From positions 1 through 29,514 of the forward strand of contig CAKSUQ010000023.1 in NCBI GenBank assembly GCA_934502625.1: DNA of 29,514 nt, given 5' to 3'. Source of the stretch: an uncultured Gemmiger sp. Its GTDB lineage: Bacteria > Bacillota > Clostridia > Oscillospirales > Ruminococcaceae. Numbering within the stretch: the first letter of the stretch is position 1; the number at the start of each line of letters is the position of its first letter. Both the position numbers and the translations under genes were made by a program. The notes beneath the pieces are model-generated. The model was not told where the DNA came from. It saw nothing but the letters and a program-made list of their open reading frames with translations, and did not search any database. Shown one piece after another: positions 14,330-21,908 of the stretch.

Positions 14330-15234
14330 TGGCAGACCTGCATGTTGATTTTCTCGGCAAGCGCCTTGCGGGGCCTGTTGTGGCTGCTTCCGGCACCTTC
14401 GGCTTCGGCCCCGAATACGCGGGCATCGAGGATCTGCGCGTTTTGGGCGGCATCTCCGGCAAGGGGCTGACCCTGAACGGGCAGCCCGGCAACGAGGGCG
14501 AGCGCCTGTACGAGACGCCCTCCGGCCTGATGAACTCCATCGGGCTGCAAAACCCCGGCGTGCAGCATTTCATCGACCACGAGCTGCCCGCCATGCGCCA
14601 GTGCGGCACGACCGTCTGGGCAAACCTCGGCGGCCACACGATCGAGGAAAACGTCGAGGGTGTGCAGATGCTCTGCGCAGCGGGCGTGGACTTCATCGAG
14701 CTGAACATCAGCTGCCCCAACGTCAAGCAGGGTGGGTTGGCGTTCGGCATCCGTGCACAGGACGCCAGCGAGGTTGTTTCCGCTGTGCGCAAGGTCTGCA
14801 CCGTGCCGCTGATCGTCAAGCTGAGCCCGCAGGCCGAGAGCATCCCCGAAATGTGCAAGGCCGTCGAGGCCGCCGGTGCGGACGCCGTCAGCCTGTGCAA
14901 CACCTTTCAGGCCTGCGCCATTGATCTCGAAAAGCGCCGCCCGGTGTTCAACAACACCTTTGCGGGGCTGTCGGGGCCTGCGGTGCGCCCCATCGCGCTG
15001 CGGATGGTCTGGCAGGCAGTAGGTGCGGTCAGCATCCCGGTTGTGGGGCTGGGCGGCATCCTGACGGGCAGGGACGCGCTGGAGTTCATCATGGCGGGTG
15101 CGACTGCCGTGCAGGTGGGCACTGCGAACTTCCTTGACCCCAAGGCATGCACGAGAATCACGAATGAGATCGGGCAGTGGATGGACGCGCATGGCGTCAA
15201 GACGCTGGACGAGATCAGAGGGTGTGCGAGGTAA
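14329..15234 (+). CDS. pyrD: Dihydroorotate dehydrogenase, class 1B catalytic subunit
   Basis: FMN-containing barrel subunit oxidising dihydroorotate to orotate. In 301 residues it shows VVAASGTFGFG near residue 20, NSIGLQNPG (69-77), the NISCPNVKQGG loop with the class 1B catalytic base C129, VKLSPQAES and the phosphate-binding VGLGGILTGRDALEFIMAGA near the C-terminus. The ATG overlaps the pyrK stop (TGATG). Together with PyrK it makes an NAD+-dependent enzyme, in line with an anaerobe. A long hairpin repeat begins directly after its stop codon. Confidence 0.96.
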   Translation: MADLHVDFLGKRLAGPVVAASGTFGFGPEYAGIEDLRVLGGISGKGLTLNGQPGNEGERLYETPSGLMNSIGLQNPGVQHFIDHELPAMRQCGTTVWANLGGHTIEENVEGVQMLCAAGVDFIELNISCPNVKQGGLAFGIRAQDASEVVSAVRKVCTVPLIVKLSPQAESIPEMCKAVEAAGADAVSLCNTFQACAIDLEKRRPVFNNTFAGLSGPAVRPIALRMVWQAVGAVSIPVVGLGGILTGRDALEFIMAGATAVQVGTANFLDPKACTRITNEIGQWMDAHGVKTLDEIRGCAR

Positions 15235-15235
15235 A

Positions 15236-15380
15236 GCCTTCCCCCCTGGGGGAAGGTGCCCCGAAGGGGCGGATGAGGGGCGGCGTTCCCGCAGCCACCC
15301 ATCCGCGGGATATACCGGCAAGTTCGCCCCTCATCAGTCGGCGGTCGGAGCCGCCGACAGCTTCCCCCTCTGGGGAAGCC
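15236..15380 (+). repeat. Multi-hairpin interspersed repeat, copy A
   Basis: A 145-base element starting 1 base after the pyrD stop. In order it holds: end hairpin CCTTCCCCC/GGGGGAAGG; GCCCC/GGGGC; a long-range pair GATGAGGGGCG (15272-15282) with CGCCCCTCATC (15325-15335) enclosing hairpin TCCCGC/GCGGGA; GTCGGCGG/CCGCCGAC; and end hairpin GCTTCCCC/GGGGAAGC. Copy B at 20496 has the same plan, with only some blocks conserved in sequence. No ORF and no U-run are present. Confidence 0.8.
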
Positions 15381-15407
15381 ACCGCAAAGATAAATTATTC
15401 ATTTAAC

Positions 15408-15436
15408 TTGCATTTTTATACAAAATATGCTACTAT
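15408..15436 (+). promoter_or_regulatory. Sigma-A promoter of pyrE-carA-carB
   Basis: TTGCAT (15408-15413), 17-bp spacer, TACTAT (15431-15436). It lies downstream of repeat copy A and suggests that pyrE-carAB can be transcribed separately from the attenuated upstream part. The leader is only about 25 bases and has no attenuator. Confidence 0.7.
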
Positions 15437-15466
15437 AAGTTGAATAACATACAGGAGGAATAAACT

Positions 15467-16063
15467 ATGGCACGCGAAGCACTTGAAGTTTTGAAGGAAT
15501 GTGAAGCATTTTTAGAGGGGCACTTCCTGCTTTCCTCCGGCCGCCACTCCGGCGCGTACTGCCAGATGGCGTTTTTGCAGCAGTATCCTGACAAGGCCGC
15601 CGAGGTCATGGCGCCGGTCGCCGAGAAGCTGAAGGCTCTCAACATTGATGTCGTCGTCGGCCCCGCCATGGGCGGCATCGTCTACGCCTACGAGCTTGGC
15701 CGCCAGATGGGCAAGCGCGCCATCTTTACCGAGCGCGTCGACAACGTCATGACCCTCAAGCGCTTCCGCATCCATCCGGGCGAGCGCTGCGTCATCGCCG
15801 AGGACGTCGTCACCACCGGCGTTTCCAGCTTGGAGACCAAGCGTGTCATCGAGGAAAACGGCGGCATCTGCGTGGGCATCGCCTGCGTCGTTGACCGCAC
15901 CCGCGCCGAAGCGCCGTCCCCGATCCCCATTGTGGCCAGCGCGCTGAAGCTCGACCTGCCCAACTACGCCCCGGAGGAATGCCCCATCTGCAAGGAGGGC
16001 AAGCTGCCGCTGGTGCATCTGGGCAGCCGCAAAATGAAGGAGCAGGCAAAACAGACGCTGTAA
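15467..16063 (+). CDS. pyrE: Orotate phosphoribosyltransferase
   Basis: Joins orotate to PRPP to give OMP. The 198-residue protein matches the shorter bacterial type. It has SSGRHSGAYCQMA near residue 23, VVVGPAMGGIVYAYELGRQ (62-80), FTERV, and the PRPP loop RCVIAEDVVTTGVSSLET (107-124). A C-terminal PxxCPxC-like segment (EECPICKEG) occurs in this subfamily. ATG 15467 is preceded by GGAGGA. It sits between pyrD and carA behind its own promoter. Confidence 0.95.
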   Translation: MAREALEVLKECEAFLEGHFLLSSGRHSGAYCQMAFLQQYPDKAAEVMAPVAEKLKALNIDVVVGPAMGGIVYAYELGRQMGKRAIFTERVDNVMTLKRFRIHPGERCVIAEDVVTTGVSSLETKRVIEENGGICVGIACVVDRTRAEAPSPIPIVASALKLDLPNYAPEECPICKEGKLPLVHLGSRKMKEQAKQTL

Positions 16064-16085
16064 AATAAAGAGAGGCTACCAAACT

Positions 16086-17216
16086 ATGCAGGCATATCTG
16101 ATATTGGCCAACGGCCGGGTGTTCCGCGGCGTCAGCGTGGGCTGCCCCGGCACCACCATCGGCGAGGTCGTTTTCGCTACCGGTATGGTCGGCTTTGAAG
16201 AAACGCTGACTGACCCCAGCTACTACGGCCAGATCATCACCCAGACCTATCCGCTTATCGGCAACTACGGCATGAACAGTGAGGACATCGAGAGCGGCAA
16301 AATTTGGGCGAAGGGCTACATTGTGCGCGAGGCGTGCAAGACCCCGTCCAACTTCCGCAGTGAAGAAACGCTGGATTCCTTCTTAAAGAAGCACGGCATC
16401 ATCGGCATCGAGGGCATCGACACCCGCAGCCTGACCCGCACCCTGCGCGAGAGCGGTGTCATGAACGGCGCTATCACCACCGAGTTCGACCCCGACGCCG
16501 AGCCGGAGAAGAAGGCCGCGCTGCTGCCCGAAATCGCCGCCTACGCCGTCGTAGACGCCGTCAAGACCGTCACCTGCCGCGAGGCCAAGACTTACGAGCC
16601 GACCGAAGCAGGGGAGTGGGGCGACACGCCGCTGCATGTCGCGCTGCTCGACCTCGGCTGCAAGAACAACATCGTGCGCTGCCTGCAAATGCGCGGCTGC
16701 CGCGTGACCGTTCTGCCCGGCACGACGACCGCTGCCGAGCTGGCCGCGCTCAATCCCGACGGCCTCATGCTCTCCAACGGCCCCGGCGACCCGGCCGAGA
16801 ACGTCGAGATCATCGCGAACATCCGCGAAATGCTCTCCACCGGCATCCCGACCTTCGGCATCTGCCTCGGCCACCAGCTGACCGCGCTGGCCGCAGGCGC
16901 AAAGACCTGCAAGCTGAAATACGGCCACCGCGGCGCGAACCAGCCCGTCAGCCACATCAGCAAGAGCCGCACCTTCATCACGAGCCAGAACCACGGCTAC
17001 GCAGTGGAGGACGAGACGCTGCCCAAGGACGTCGGCCGGATGAGCTACTTCAACGCCAATGACGGCACCTGCGAGGGCGTCGACTACTTTAAATGGAACT
17101 GCTTCACCGTGCAGTTCCACCCGGAGGCCAACGGCGGCCCCAAGGACACCGAGTTTTTGTTTGACGAGTTTGTCAGCCGCATGCTGGCAGCGAAAGGAGT
17201 GATCGACAATGCCTAA
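16086..17216 (+). CDS. carA: Carbamoyl-phosphate synthase small (glutaminase) subunit
   Basis: Hydrolyses glutamine and channels ammonia to CarB. The 376-residue protein has the N-terminal CarA domain (LILANGRVFRG, IGNYGMNSEDIES, GIEGIDTRSLTR) and a class I glutamine amidotransferase domain. The catalytic triad is visible: C260 in GICLGHQL, and H345 and E347 in QFHPEANGGPKDTEFLFDEF. The binding site AGAGAGG precedes ATG 16086, 22 bases after pyrE. The stop overlaps the carB start by 8 bases. Confidence 0.97.
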   Translation: MQAYLILANGRVFRGVSVGCPGTTIGEVVFATGMVGFEETLTDPSYYGQIITQTYPLIGNYGMNSEDIESGKIWAKGYIVREACKTPSNFRSEETLDSFLKKHGIIGIEGIDTRSLTRTLRESGVMNGAITTEFDPDAEPEKKAALLPEIAAYAVVDAVKTVTCREAKTYEPTEAGEWGDTPLHVALLDLGCKNNIVRCLQMRGCRVTVLPGTTTAAELAALNPDGLMLSNGPGDPAENVEIIANIREMLSTGIPTFGICLGHQLTALAAGAKTCKLKYGHRGANQPVSHISKSRTFITSQNHGYAVEDETLPKDVGRMSYFNANDGTCEGVDYFKWNCFTVQFHPEANGGPKDTEFLFDEFVSRMLAAKGVIDNA

Positions 17217-20200
17217 AGACCCGCGTATCAAAAAGGTGCTGGTTATCGGTTCCGGCCCCATCATCATCGGTCAGGCAGCAGAGTTCGACTACTCCGGCAC
17301 GCAGGCATGCCGTGCGCTGAAATCCGAGGGCGTCGAGACCGTCCTCGTCAACTCCAACCCCGCCACCATCATGACCGACCCCGACATCGCCGATCATGTT
17401 TACATCGAACCGCTGACCGCCGAAGTCGTCGAGCGCATCATCGAGAAGGAGAAGCCCGACGCCATCCTGCCGAACCTCGGCGGCCAGATGGGTCTGAACC
17501 TGTCGATGGAGCTTGCCCGCAACGGCTTCCTTGACCGCAGCGGCGTCCGCCTGCTGGCCTGCAAGCCCGACACCATCGACCGTGCCGAGGATCGCCAGCT
17601 GTTCAAGGACACGATGGAGAAGCTGCACCAGCCCATCATCCCCTCGAAGGTCGTCGAGGATCTGGACGACGCGCTGGACTTTGCCGAGACCATCGGCTAC
17701 CCCGTCATCGTGCGCCCCGCCTTCACGATGGGCGGCACCGGCGGCGGCATCTGCGAAGACCGCGAAAAGCTGCACGAGATCGCCACGAACGGCCTGCGCC
17801 TGTCGCCCATCCACCAAATCCTCGTTGAGAAGTGCATTTCCGGCTGGAAAGAGATCGAGTATGAGGTCATGCGCGACTCCAAGGGCAACGTCATCACGGT
17901 CTGCAACATGGAGAACCTCGACCCCGTCGGCATCCACACCGGCGACTCCATCGTCGTGGCACCCAGCCAGACCCTGTCCGATAAAGAGTACCAGATGCTG
18001 CGCACTGCCGCGCTGGACATCATCACCGAGTTAGGAATAGAGGGCGGCTGCAACTGCCAGTTCGCCCTGAAGCCCGATTCCTTCGAGTACGCGGTCATTG
18101 AGGTCAACCCCCGCGTGTCCCGCTCCTCGGCGCTGGCATCCAAGGCGACGGGCTACCCGATTGCGAAGGTCGCGACGAAGATTGCCCTTGGCTACACGCT
18201 GGACGAGATCACCAACGACGTCACCGGCGAGACCTGCGCCTGTTTTGAGCCTGCGCTGGATTACGTCGTCGTCAAGTATCCGAAGTGGCCGTTCGATAAG
18301 TTCGTCTACGCCGACAAGTCGCTGGGTACGCAGATGATGGCGACCGGCGAGGTCATGGCCATCGGCAACAACTTCGAGCACGCCATGATGAAGGCCGTCT
18401 CCTCGACTGAGCTCGGCCTTGACACAATGACCCTGCCTGACTTCGAGAAGCTGACAACCGACGAGGTCATCGAGCACCTGCACGTCCAGGACTCCGAGCG
18501 CGCCTTCTGCGTCTACGAAGCCCTCAAGCGCGGCGTGGCGCATGACGTGATCTACGATATTACGAAGATCGACTGGTGGTTCCTCGACAAGCTGCAGCAC
18601 CTCGCGGACATCGAAATGGGGCTGAAAACCGGCGAACTGACGACCGAGAAGTACCTGAACGCGAAGAAGTTCGGCTTCCTCGACAAAACGATACGCCGTC
18701 TGGCGGGCGTTGACACCCTGCCCGCAGCGCCGAAGGCCGCGTTCAAGATGGTCGACACCTGCGCCGCAGAATTTGCCGCCAAGACGCCGTATTTCTACTC
18801 CACCTACGACGAGGACAACGAGGCCAAGCAGTTCATTGCCGAGCGCAGCGACCCCAACAAGAAGAAAGTCCTCGTTTTCGGCTCCGGCCCCATCCGCATC
18901 GGGCAGGGCATCGAGTTCGATTACTGCTCTGTCCACGCGGTGTGGACGCTGAAGCAGCACGGCTGCGAGGCCATCCTTGTCAACAACAACCCGGAGACCG
19001 TCTCCACCGACTTTGACACCGGCGACCGCCTCTACTTCGACCCGCTGAACCCGGAGAGCGTCGATCACATCATCGAGACCGAGAAGCCGGACGGCTGCCT
19101 TGTGCAGTTTGGCGGCCAGACCGCCATCAAGCTGGCCAAGCACATGGACGAGATCGGCCTGCCCATCTTGGGCACCCCCGCCGACGCCATCGACGAGGCC
19201 GAAGACCGCGAGCGCTTTGACGAGCTGCTGGAGCGCTGCGGCATCCCCCGCCCGGAGGGTCGCACCGTCTTTACGCTGGACGAGGCGCTGCAGGCGGCGC
19301 AGGAGGTCGGCTATCCCGTCCTGATGCGCCCGTCTTACGTCCTCGGCGGCCAGAACATGATCGTCGCCTACAACTCCAGCGACGTCATCGAGTACATGGG
19401 CGTCATCACGAAGCACGTCGACATGAGCCACCCCGTGCTGATGGATAAGTACATTCTGGGCACCGAATGCGAGGTCGACGCCATCTGCGACGGCACCGAT
19501 TATCTCGTGCCCGGCATCATGCAGCAGGTCGAGCGCACCGGCGTACATTCCGGCGACTCCATCTGCGTCTACCCGCCGTACACCTTCAGCCAGAAGGTCA
19601 TCGACACCCTCGTCGACTACACCGGCCGCTTTGCCCGCGAGCTGAAGGTCGTGGGTCTGGTCAATGTGCAGTACGCCGTCCAGAATGACCGCGTCTATGT
19701 CATCGAGGTCAACCCCCGTTCCTCCCGTACCGTGCCCTATATTTCCAAGGTCACCGGCGTGCCGATGGTCGATCTGGCCGTGCGCTGCACGCTGGGCGAG
19801 AAGCTCAAGGATATGGGCTACGGCACCGGCCTGTGGCGCGACGGCAAGAGCCCCTACTACGCCGTCAAGGTGCCCGTCTACAGCTTCCTGAAGCTGCACG
19901 GCGTCGACACGATGCTGGGTCCTGAGATGAAGTCCACCGGCGAGGTTCTGGGCATTGCGCCCACCTTCCACGAGGCCATGATGAAGGGTCTCGTCGCGGC
20001 CGGCTACCAGTTCAAGGTGCCGGGCCCCGGCTCCTGCGTCATTATCTCGGTCAAGGACAGCGACAAGGCCGAAGCCGCCGAGCTGGCGTGGAAGCTGCAC
20101 GACTACGGCTATAAGATCTACGGCACACCAGGCACGGCCAAGTACCTGAACAGCGAGATGGTGCCCTGCAGCGTCGTGCGCCAGATGAGCGGCGCACGCC

Positions 20201-20448
20201 CGAACGTGCTCGACCTGCTGGAAAGCGGCTTGGTGGATTACATTATCTCCACCAGCCCCCACGGTCGCGACCCGCACCGTGATTCGGTCAAGTTCCGCCG
20301 CAAGGCGACCGAGTTGTCCATCCCGACCATCACGGCCATGGACACCGCCCGTGTCCTTGTCGACGCCCTGCGCGGCGACCACGACATCAGCCAGATGGAG
20401 CTGGTGGATATTGCCCACCTGCACCGCGAGGCTGCGAACGGGAAATAA
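17209..20448 (+). CDS. carB: Carbamoyl-phosphate synthase large subunit
   Basis: Makes carbamoyl phosphate from bicarbonate, ammonia and two ATP, feeding both pyrimidine and arginine synthesis. The 1079-residue protein has the full family length and plan. The first synthetase half begins VLVIGSGPIIIGQAAEFDYSG and contains RPAFTMGGTGGG and EVNPRVSRSSALASKATGYPIA. An oligomerisation region lies around residues 410-545. The second half begins VLVFGSGPIRIGQGIEFDYC, with RPSYVLGGQNM and EVNPRSSRTVPYISK. A C-terminal MGS-like allosteric domain runs from about residue 940 (GSCVIISVKDSDK) to the end, so regulation by UMP or other effectors is possible. It is coupled to carA by an 8-base overlap and followed by a terminator. 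Confidence 0.98.
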   Translation: MPKDPRIKKVLVIGSGPIIIGQAAEFDYSGTQACRALKSEGVETVLVNSNPATIMTDPDIADHVYIEPLTAEVVERIIEKEKPDAILPNLGGQMGLNLSMELARNGFLDRSGVRLLACKPDTIDRAEDRQLFKDTMEKLHQPIIPSKVVEDLDDALDFAETIGYPVIVRPAFTMGGTGGGICEDREKLHEIATNGLRLSPIHQILVEKCISGWKEIEYEVMRDSKGNVITVCNMENLDPVGIHTGDSIVVAPSQTLSDKEYQMLRTAALDIITELGIEGGCNCQFALKPDSFEYAVIEVNPRVSRSSALASKATGYPIAKVATKIALGYTLDEITNDVTGETCACFEPALDYVVVKYPKWPFDKFVYADKSLGTQMMATGEVMAIGNNFEHAMMKAVSSTELGLDTMTLPDFEKLTTDEVIEHLHVQDSERAFCVYEALKRGVAHDVIYDITKIDWWFLDKLQHLADIEMGLKTGELTTEKYLNAKKFGFLDKTIRRLAGVDTLPAAPKAAFKMVDTCAAEFAAKTPYFYSTYDEDNEAKQFIAERSDPNKKKVLVFGSGPIRIGQGIEFDYCSVHAVWTLKQHGCEAILVNNNPETVSTDFDTGDRLYFDPLNPESVDHIIETEKPDGCLVQFGGQTAIKLAKHMDEIGLPILGTPADAIDEAEDRERFDELLERCGIPRPEGRTVFTLDEALQAAQEVGYPVLMRPSYVLGGQNMIVAYNSSDVIEYMGVITKHVDMSHPVLMDKYILGTECEVDAICDGTDYLVPGIMQQVERTGVHSGDSICVYPPYTFSQKVIDTLVDYTGRFARELKVVGLVNVQYAVQNDRVYVIEVNPRSSRTVPYISKVTGVPMVDLAVRCTLGEKLKDMGYGTGLWRDGKSPYYAVKVPVYSFLKLHGVDTMLGPEMKSTGEVLGIAPTFHEAMMKGLVAAGYQFKVPGPGSCVIISVKDSDKAEAAELAWKLHDYGYKIYGTPGTAKYLNSEMVPCSVVRQMSGARPNVLDLLESGLVDYIISTSPHGRDPHRDSVKFRRKATELSIPTITAMDTARVLVDALRGDHDISQMELVDIAHLHREAANGK

Positions 20449-20458
20449 CCTATACTTC

Positions 20459-20490
20459 AAACCGCATCCGCAAGGGTGCGGTTTTTATTT
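20459..20490 (+). terminator. Intrinsic terminator of the pyr/car operon
   Basis: An 11-bp stem AAACCGCATCC/GGGTGCGGTTT (one G-U pair) with a GCAA tetraloop, then a T-rich run. It ends the carB transcript just before repeat copy B. Confidence 0.92.
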
Positions 20491-20495
20491 TGCGT

Positions 20496-20642
20496 GCCTT
20501 CCCCCGTGGGGGAAGGTGGCCGAGGCTCCGACCGAGGCCGGATGAGGGGCGGCGTCATCGCGGCAACCCGTTCATGGAGTATCGCCGGAAGGTCGCCCCT
20601 CATCAGTCGCTGCGGCGACAGCTTCCCCCGGCGGGGGAAGCC
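20496..20642 (+). repeat. Multi-hairpin interspersed repeat, copy B
   Basis: A 147-base relative of copy A: end hairpin CCTTCCCCC/GGGGGAAGG, a GGCC/GGCC hairpin, then the conserved long-range pair GATGAGGGGCG (20541-20551) with CGCCCCTCATC (20594-20604), CAGTCG, a short hairpin, and end hairpin CTTCCCCC/GGGGGAAG. The 37-base middle has the same length as in copy A but has drifted. It lies between the carB terminator and the scrR promoter. Confidence 0.8.
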
Positions 20643-20649
20643 AAGGGTC

Positions 20650-20678
20650 TTTACAATCTTCCCAAAACGGGCTATACT
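20650..20678 (+). promoter_or_regulatory. Sigma-A promoter of scrR
   Basis: TTTACA (20650-20655), 17-bp spacer, TATACT (20673-20678). An operator-like palindrome begins at the last base of the -10 box, so the gene is probably autoregulated. Confidence 0.8.
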
Positions 20679-20691
20679 GAAATCAATATCA
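20678..20691. promoter_or_regulatory. Putative ScrR/CcpA-type operator at scrR
   Basis: TGAAATCAATATCA covers the predicted transcript start of scrR. One base in the right half differs from the perfect palindrome at 21858. LacI-family sites and cre sites are similar, so the binding protein is not settled. Confidence 0.5.
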
Positions 20692-20710
20692 CACTTTGGG
20701 GGCATTCTCT

Positions 20711-21727
20711 ATGAACATCACCGAATTTGCGGCCTATGCGGGCGTGTCGAAGGCAGCGGTCAGCCGGTATTTCAACAACGGCTACCTCAGCGCCGACAAA
20801 CGCGCGGCCATCGAGAAGGCTGTCGCCGAGACCGGATACCGCCCCAGTATGCAGGCGCAGATGATGCGCACCCGCCGCACGCGGCAGGTCGGCGTCATCA
20901 TGCCGAAGCTCAGCAGCGAGAGCTGCGCCCGCATGGTCGAGGGCATCAGCCGCGTGCTGGACGAGCAGGGCTACCAGCTGCTGCTCGTCAACACCGCCAA
21001 CGAGAATGCGCGTGAGGTCAAGGCGCTGGACACGCTGCGCCACGACGCGGTGGACGGCATTATCCTCATCGCCACGTTCTTTACGCCGGAGCACAAGGCC
21101 GTGCTGGACAGCCTGAAGATCCCCGTCGTCATCCTAGGCCAGCAGTACGACGGATATTCCGGCGTCTACCACGACGACTTCGGCGCGGCGCGCGCCGCCA
21201 CCGCCCGTATGCTGGAAAAAGGCCGCCGCGCACCGGGGTTCCTCGGCGCAACGATGCTGGACAGGGCCGTCGGTCAGGCGCGCCGCGCCGGGTTCGAGGC
21301 CGCGCTGCGGGACGCCGGGCTGGTGCCGCGCGCCCAGCGGGTCAGCGTCGCCAAGTTCAACATGGAGTCCGGCTACCGGCAGGCGCAGCAGCTTTTGGAG
21401 CGCGACCCCGCCATCAACTGCCTGTTCTGCGCCACCGACACCATCGCCATCGGCGCGCTGCAATACTGCCGCAGCCGGGGCATCCGCGTGCCCGACGACA
21501 TGATGATCGCGTCGGTGGGCGACAGCCGTGCGGGGCGCGTGGCCTATGTACCGCTGACAAGCGTACACCTGCACTACCGCACGGCGGGGGACAAGGCCGC
21601 CCGGCTTTTGCTGGACATGCTGGCCAACCCCCACGCCAAGCCCCGCGACCTGCAATTGGACTGGGAGCTGAAATGCCGCGCCAGCACCGGGGATGAAAAT
21701 GCGGACGAGAATGTTTGGGCGCTGTGA
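20711..21727 (+). CDS. scrR: LacI-family transcriptional regulator, likely sucrose repressor
   Basis: A 338-residue repressor with an N-terminal LacI helix-turn-helix (MNITEFAAYAGVSKAAVSRYF, residues 1-21, and the hinge helix around NNGYLSADKRAAIEKAVAETGYRPS). A periplasmic-binding-protein-like sensor domain follows (VGVIMPKLSSE onward; DAVDGIILIATF; CATDTIAIGALQYCRSRGIRVPDDMMIASVGD). The start is ATG 20711 behind GGGGG; the upstream in-frame codon at 20696 lies within the binding site. It is placed directly ahead of the sucrose PTS operon, and similar operator sequences occur at both genes, so it most likely senses a sucrose-derived sugar phosphate (known for ScrR; inferred here). Confidence 0.85.
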   Translation: MNITEFAAYAGVSKAAVSRYFNNGYLSADKRAAIEKAVAETGYRPSMQAQMMRTRRTRQVGVIMPKLSSESCARMVEGISRVLDEQGYQLLLVNTANENAREVKALDTLRHDAVDGIILIATFFTPEHKAVLDSLKIPVVILGQQYDGYSGVYHDDFGAARAATARMLEKGRRAPGFLGATMLDRAVGQARRAGFEAALRDAGLVPRAQRVSVAKFNMESGYRQAQQLLERDPAINCLFCATDTIAIGALQYCRSRGIRVPDDMMIASVGDSRAGRVAYVPLTSVHLHYRTAGDKAARLLLDMLANPHAKPRDLQLDWELKCRASTGDENADENVWAL

Positions 21728-21729
21728 AA

Positions 21730-21753
21730 AGGCTTCCCCTGAGGGGGAAGCCT
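21730..21753 (+). repeat. Solo hairpin of the 146-bp repeat family behind scrR
   Basis: AGGCTTCCCC/GGGGAAGCCT, a perfect 10-bp stem with loop TGAG, 2 bases after the scrR stop. It resembles the joined ends of the full repeats. There is no U-run, so it would be a weak terminator or an RNA 3'-end protector. Confidence 0.6.
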
Positions 21754-21772
21754 CTCTCTATGTGAAACCATG

Positions 21773-21786
21773 TGAAATCAATAACA
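21773..21786. promoter_or_regulatory. Putative upstream operator of the scr operon
   Basis: TGAAATCAATAACA, inside the wider TGTG...CACA context (21771-21788), about 55 bases ahead of the scrA -10 box. It fits a cre-like consensus except for one central base, so CcpA is an alternative to ScrR. Confidence 0.4.
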
Positions 21787-21839
21787 CAATAAAAGGAAAT
21801 TGTTGCAACCCGCGAATAGAAATCTTGCCAAGCATCGTC

Positions 21840-21845
21840 TATAAT
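21840..21845 (+). promoter_or_regulatory. -10 box of the scrA promoter
   Basis: A perfect TATAAT at 21840-21845 with no recognisable -35 at 17-18 bases (the sequence there is close to TAGAAA). The poor -35 suggests that the promoter relies on an activator or is weak. Confidence 0.6.
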
Positions 21846-21857
21846 AGAATCATCAAA

Positions 21858-21871
21858 TGAAATTGATTTCA
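21858..21871. promoter_or_regulatory. Putative main ScrR operator of the scr operon
   Basis: TGAAATTGATTTCA, 14 bases with perfect 6-bp arms (TGAAAT/ATTTCA), 12 bases after the -10 box. A bound repressor would block initiation. It is the best-formed of the three related sites. Confidence 0.6.
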
Positions 21872-21908
21872 CAAATCCTCTACATCACACACAGAAGGAG
21901 ACAGCATT

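Noticed and set aside
18031..20460. Very long open frame on the minus strand opposite carB (809 codons)
   Set aside because: It is a shadow of the GC-rich third-position pattern of carB. It has no family motifs, no binding site and a low-complexity Val/Asp/His/Ala-rich translation. The same applies to other long antisense frames opposite the permease, the second glycosyltransferase, pyrE, scrA and scrK.
21730..21753. Standard intrinsic terminator for scrR
   Set aside because: The stem is strong but followed by CTCTCTATG rather than a U-run, so it was recorded as a repeat-family hairpin instead.
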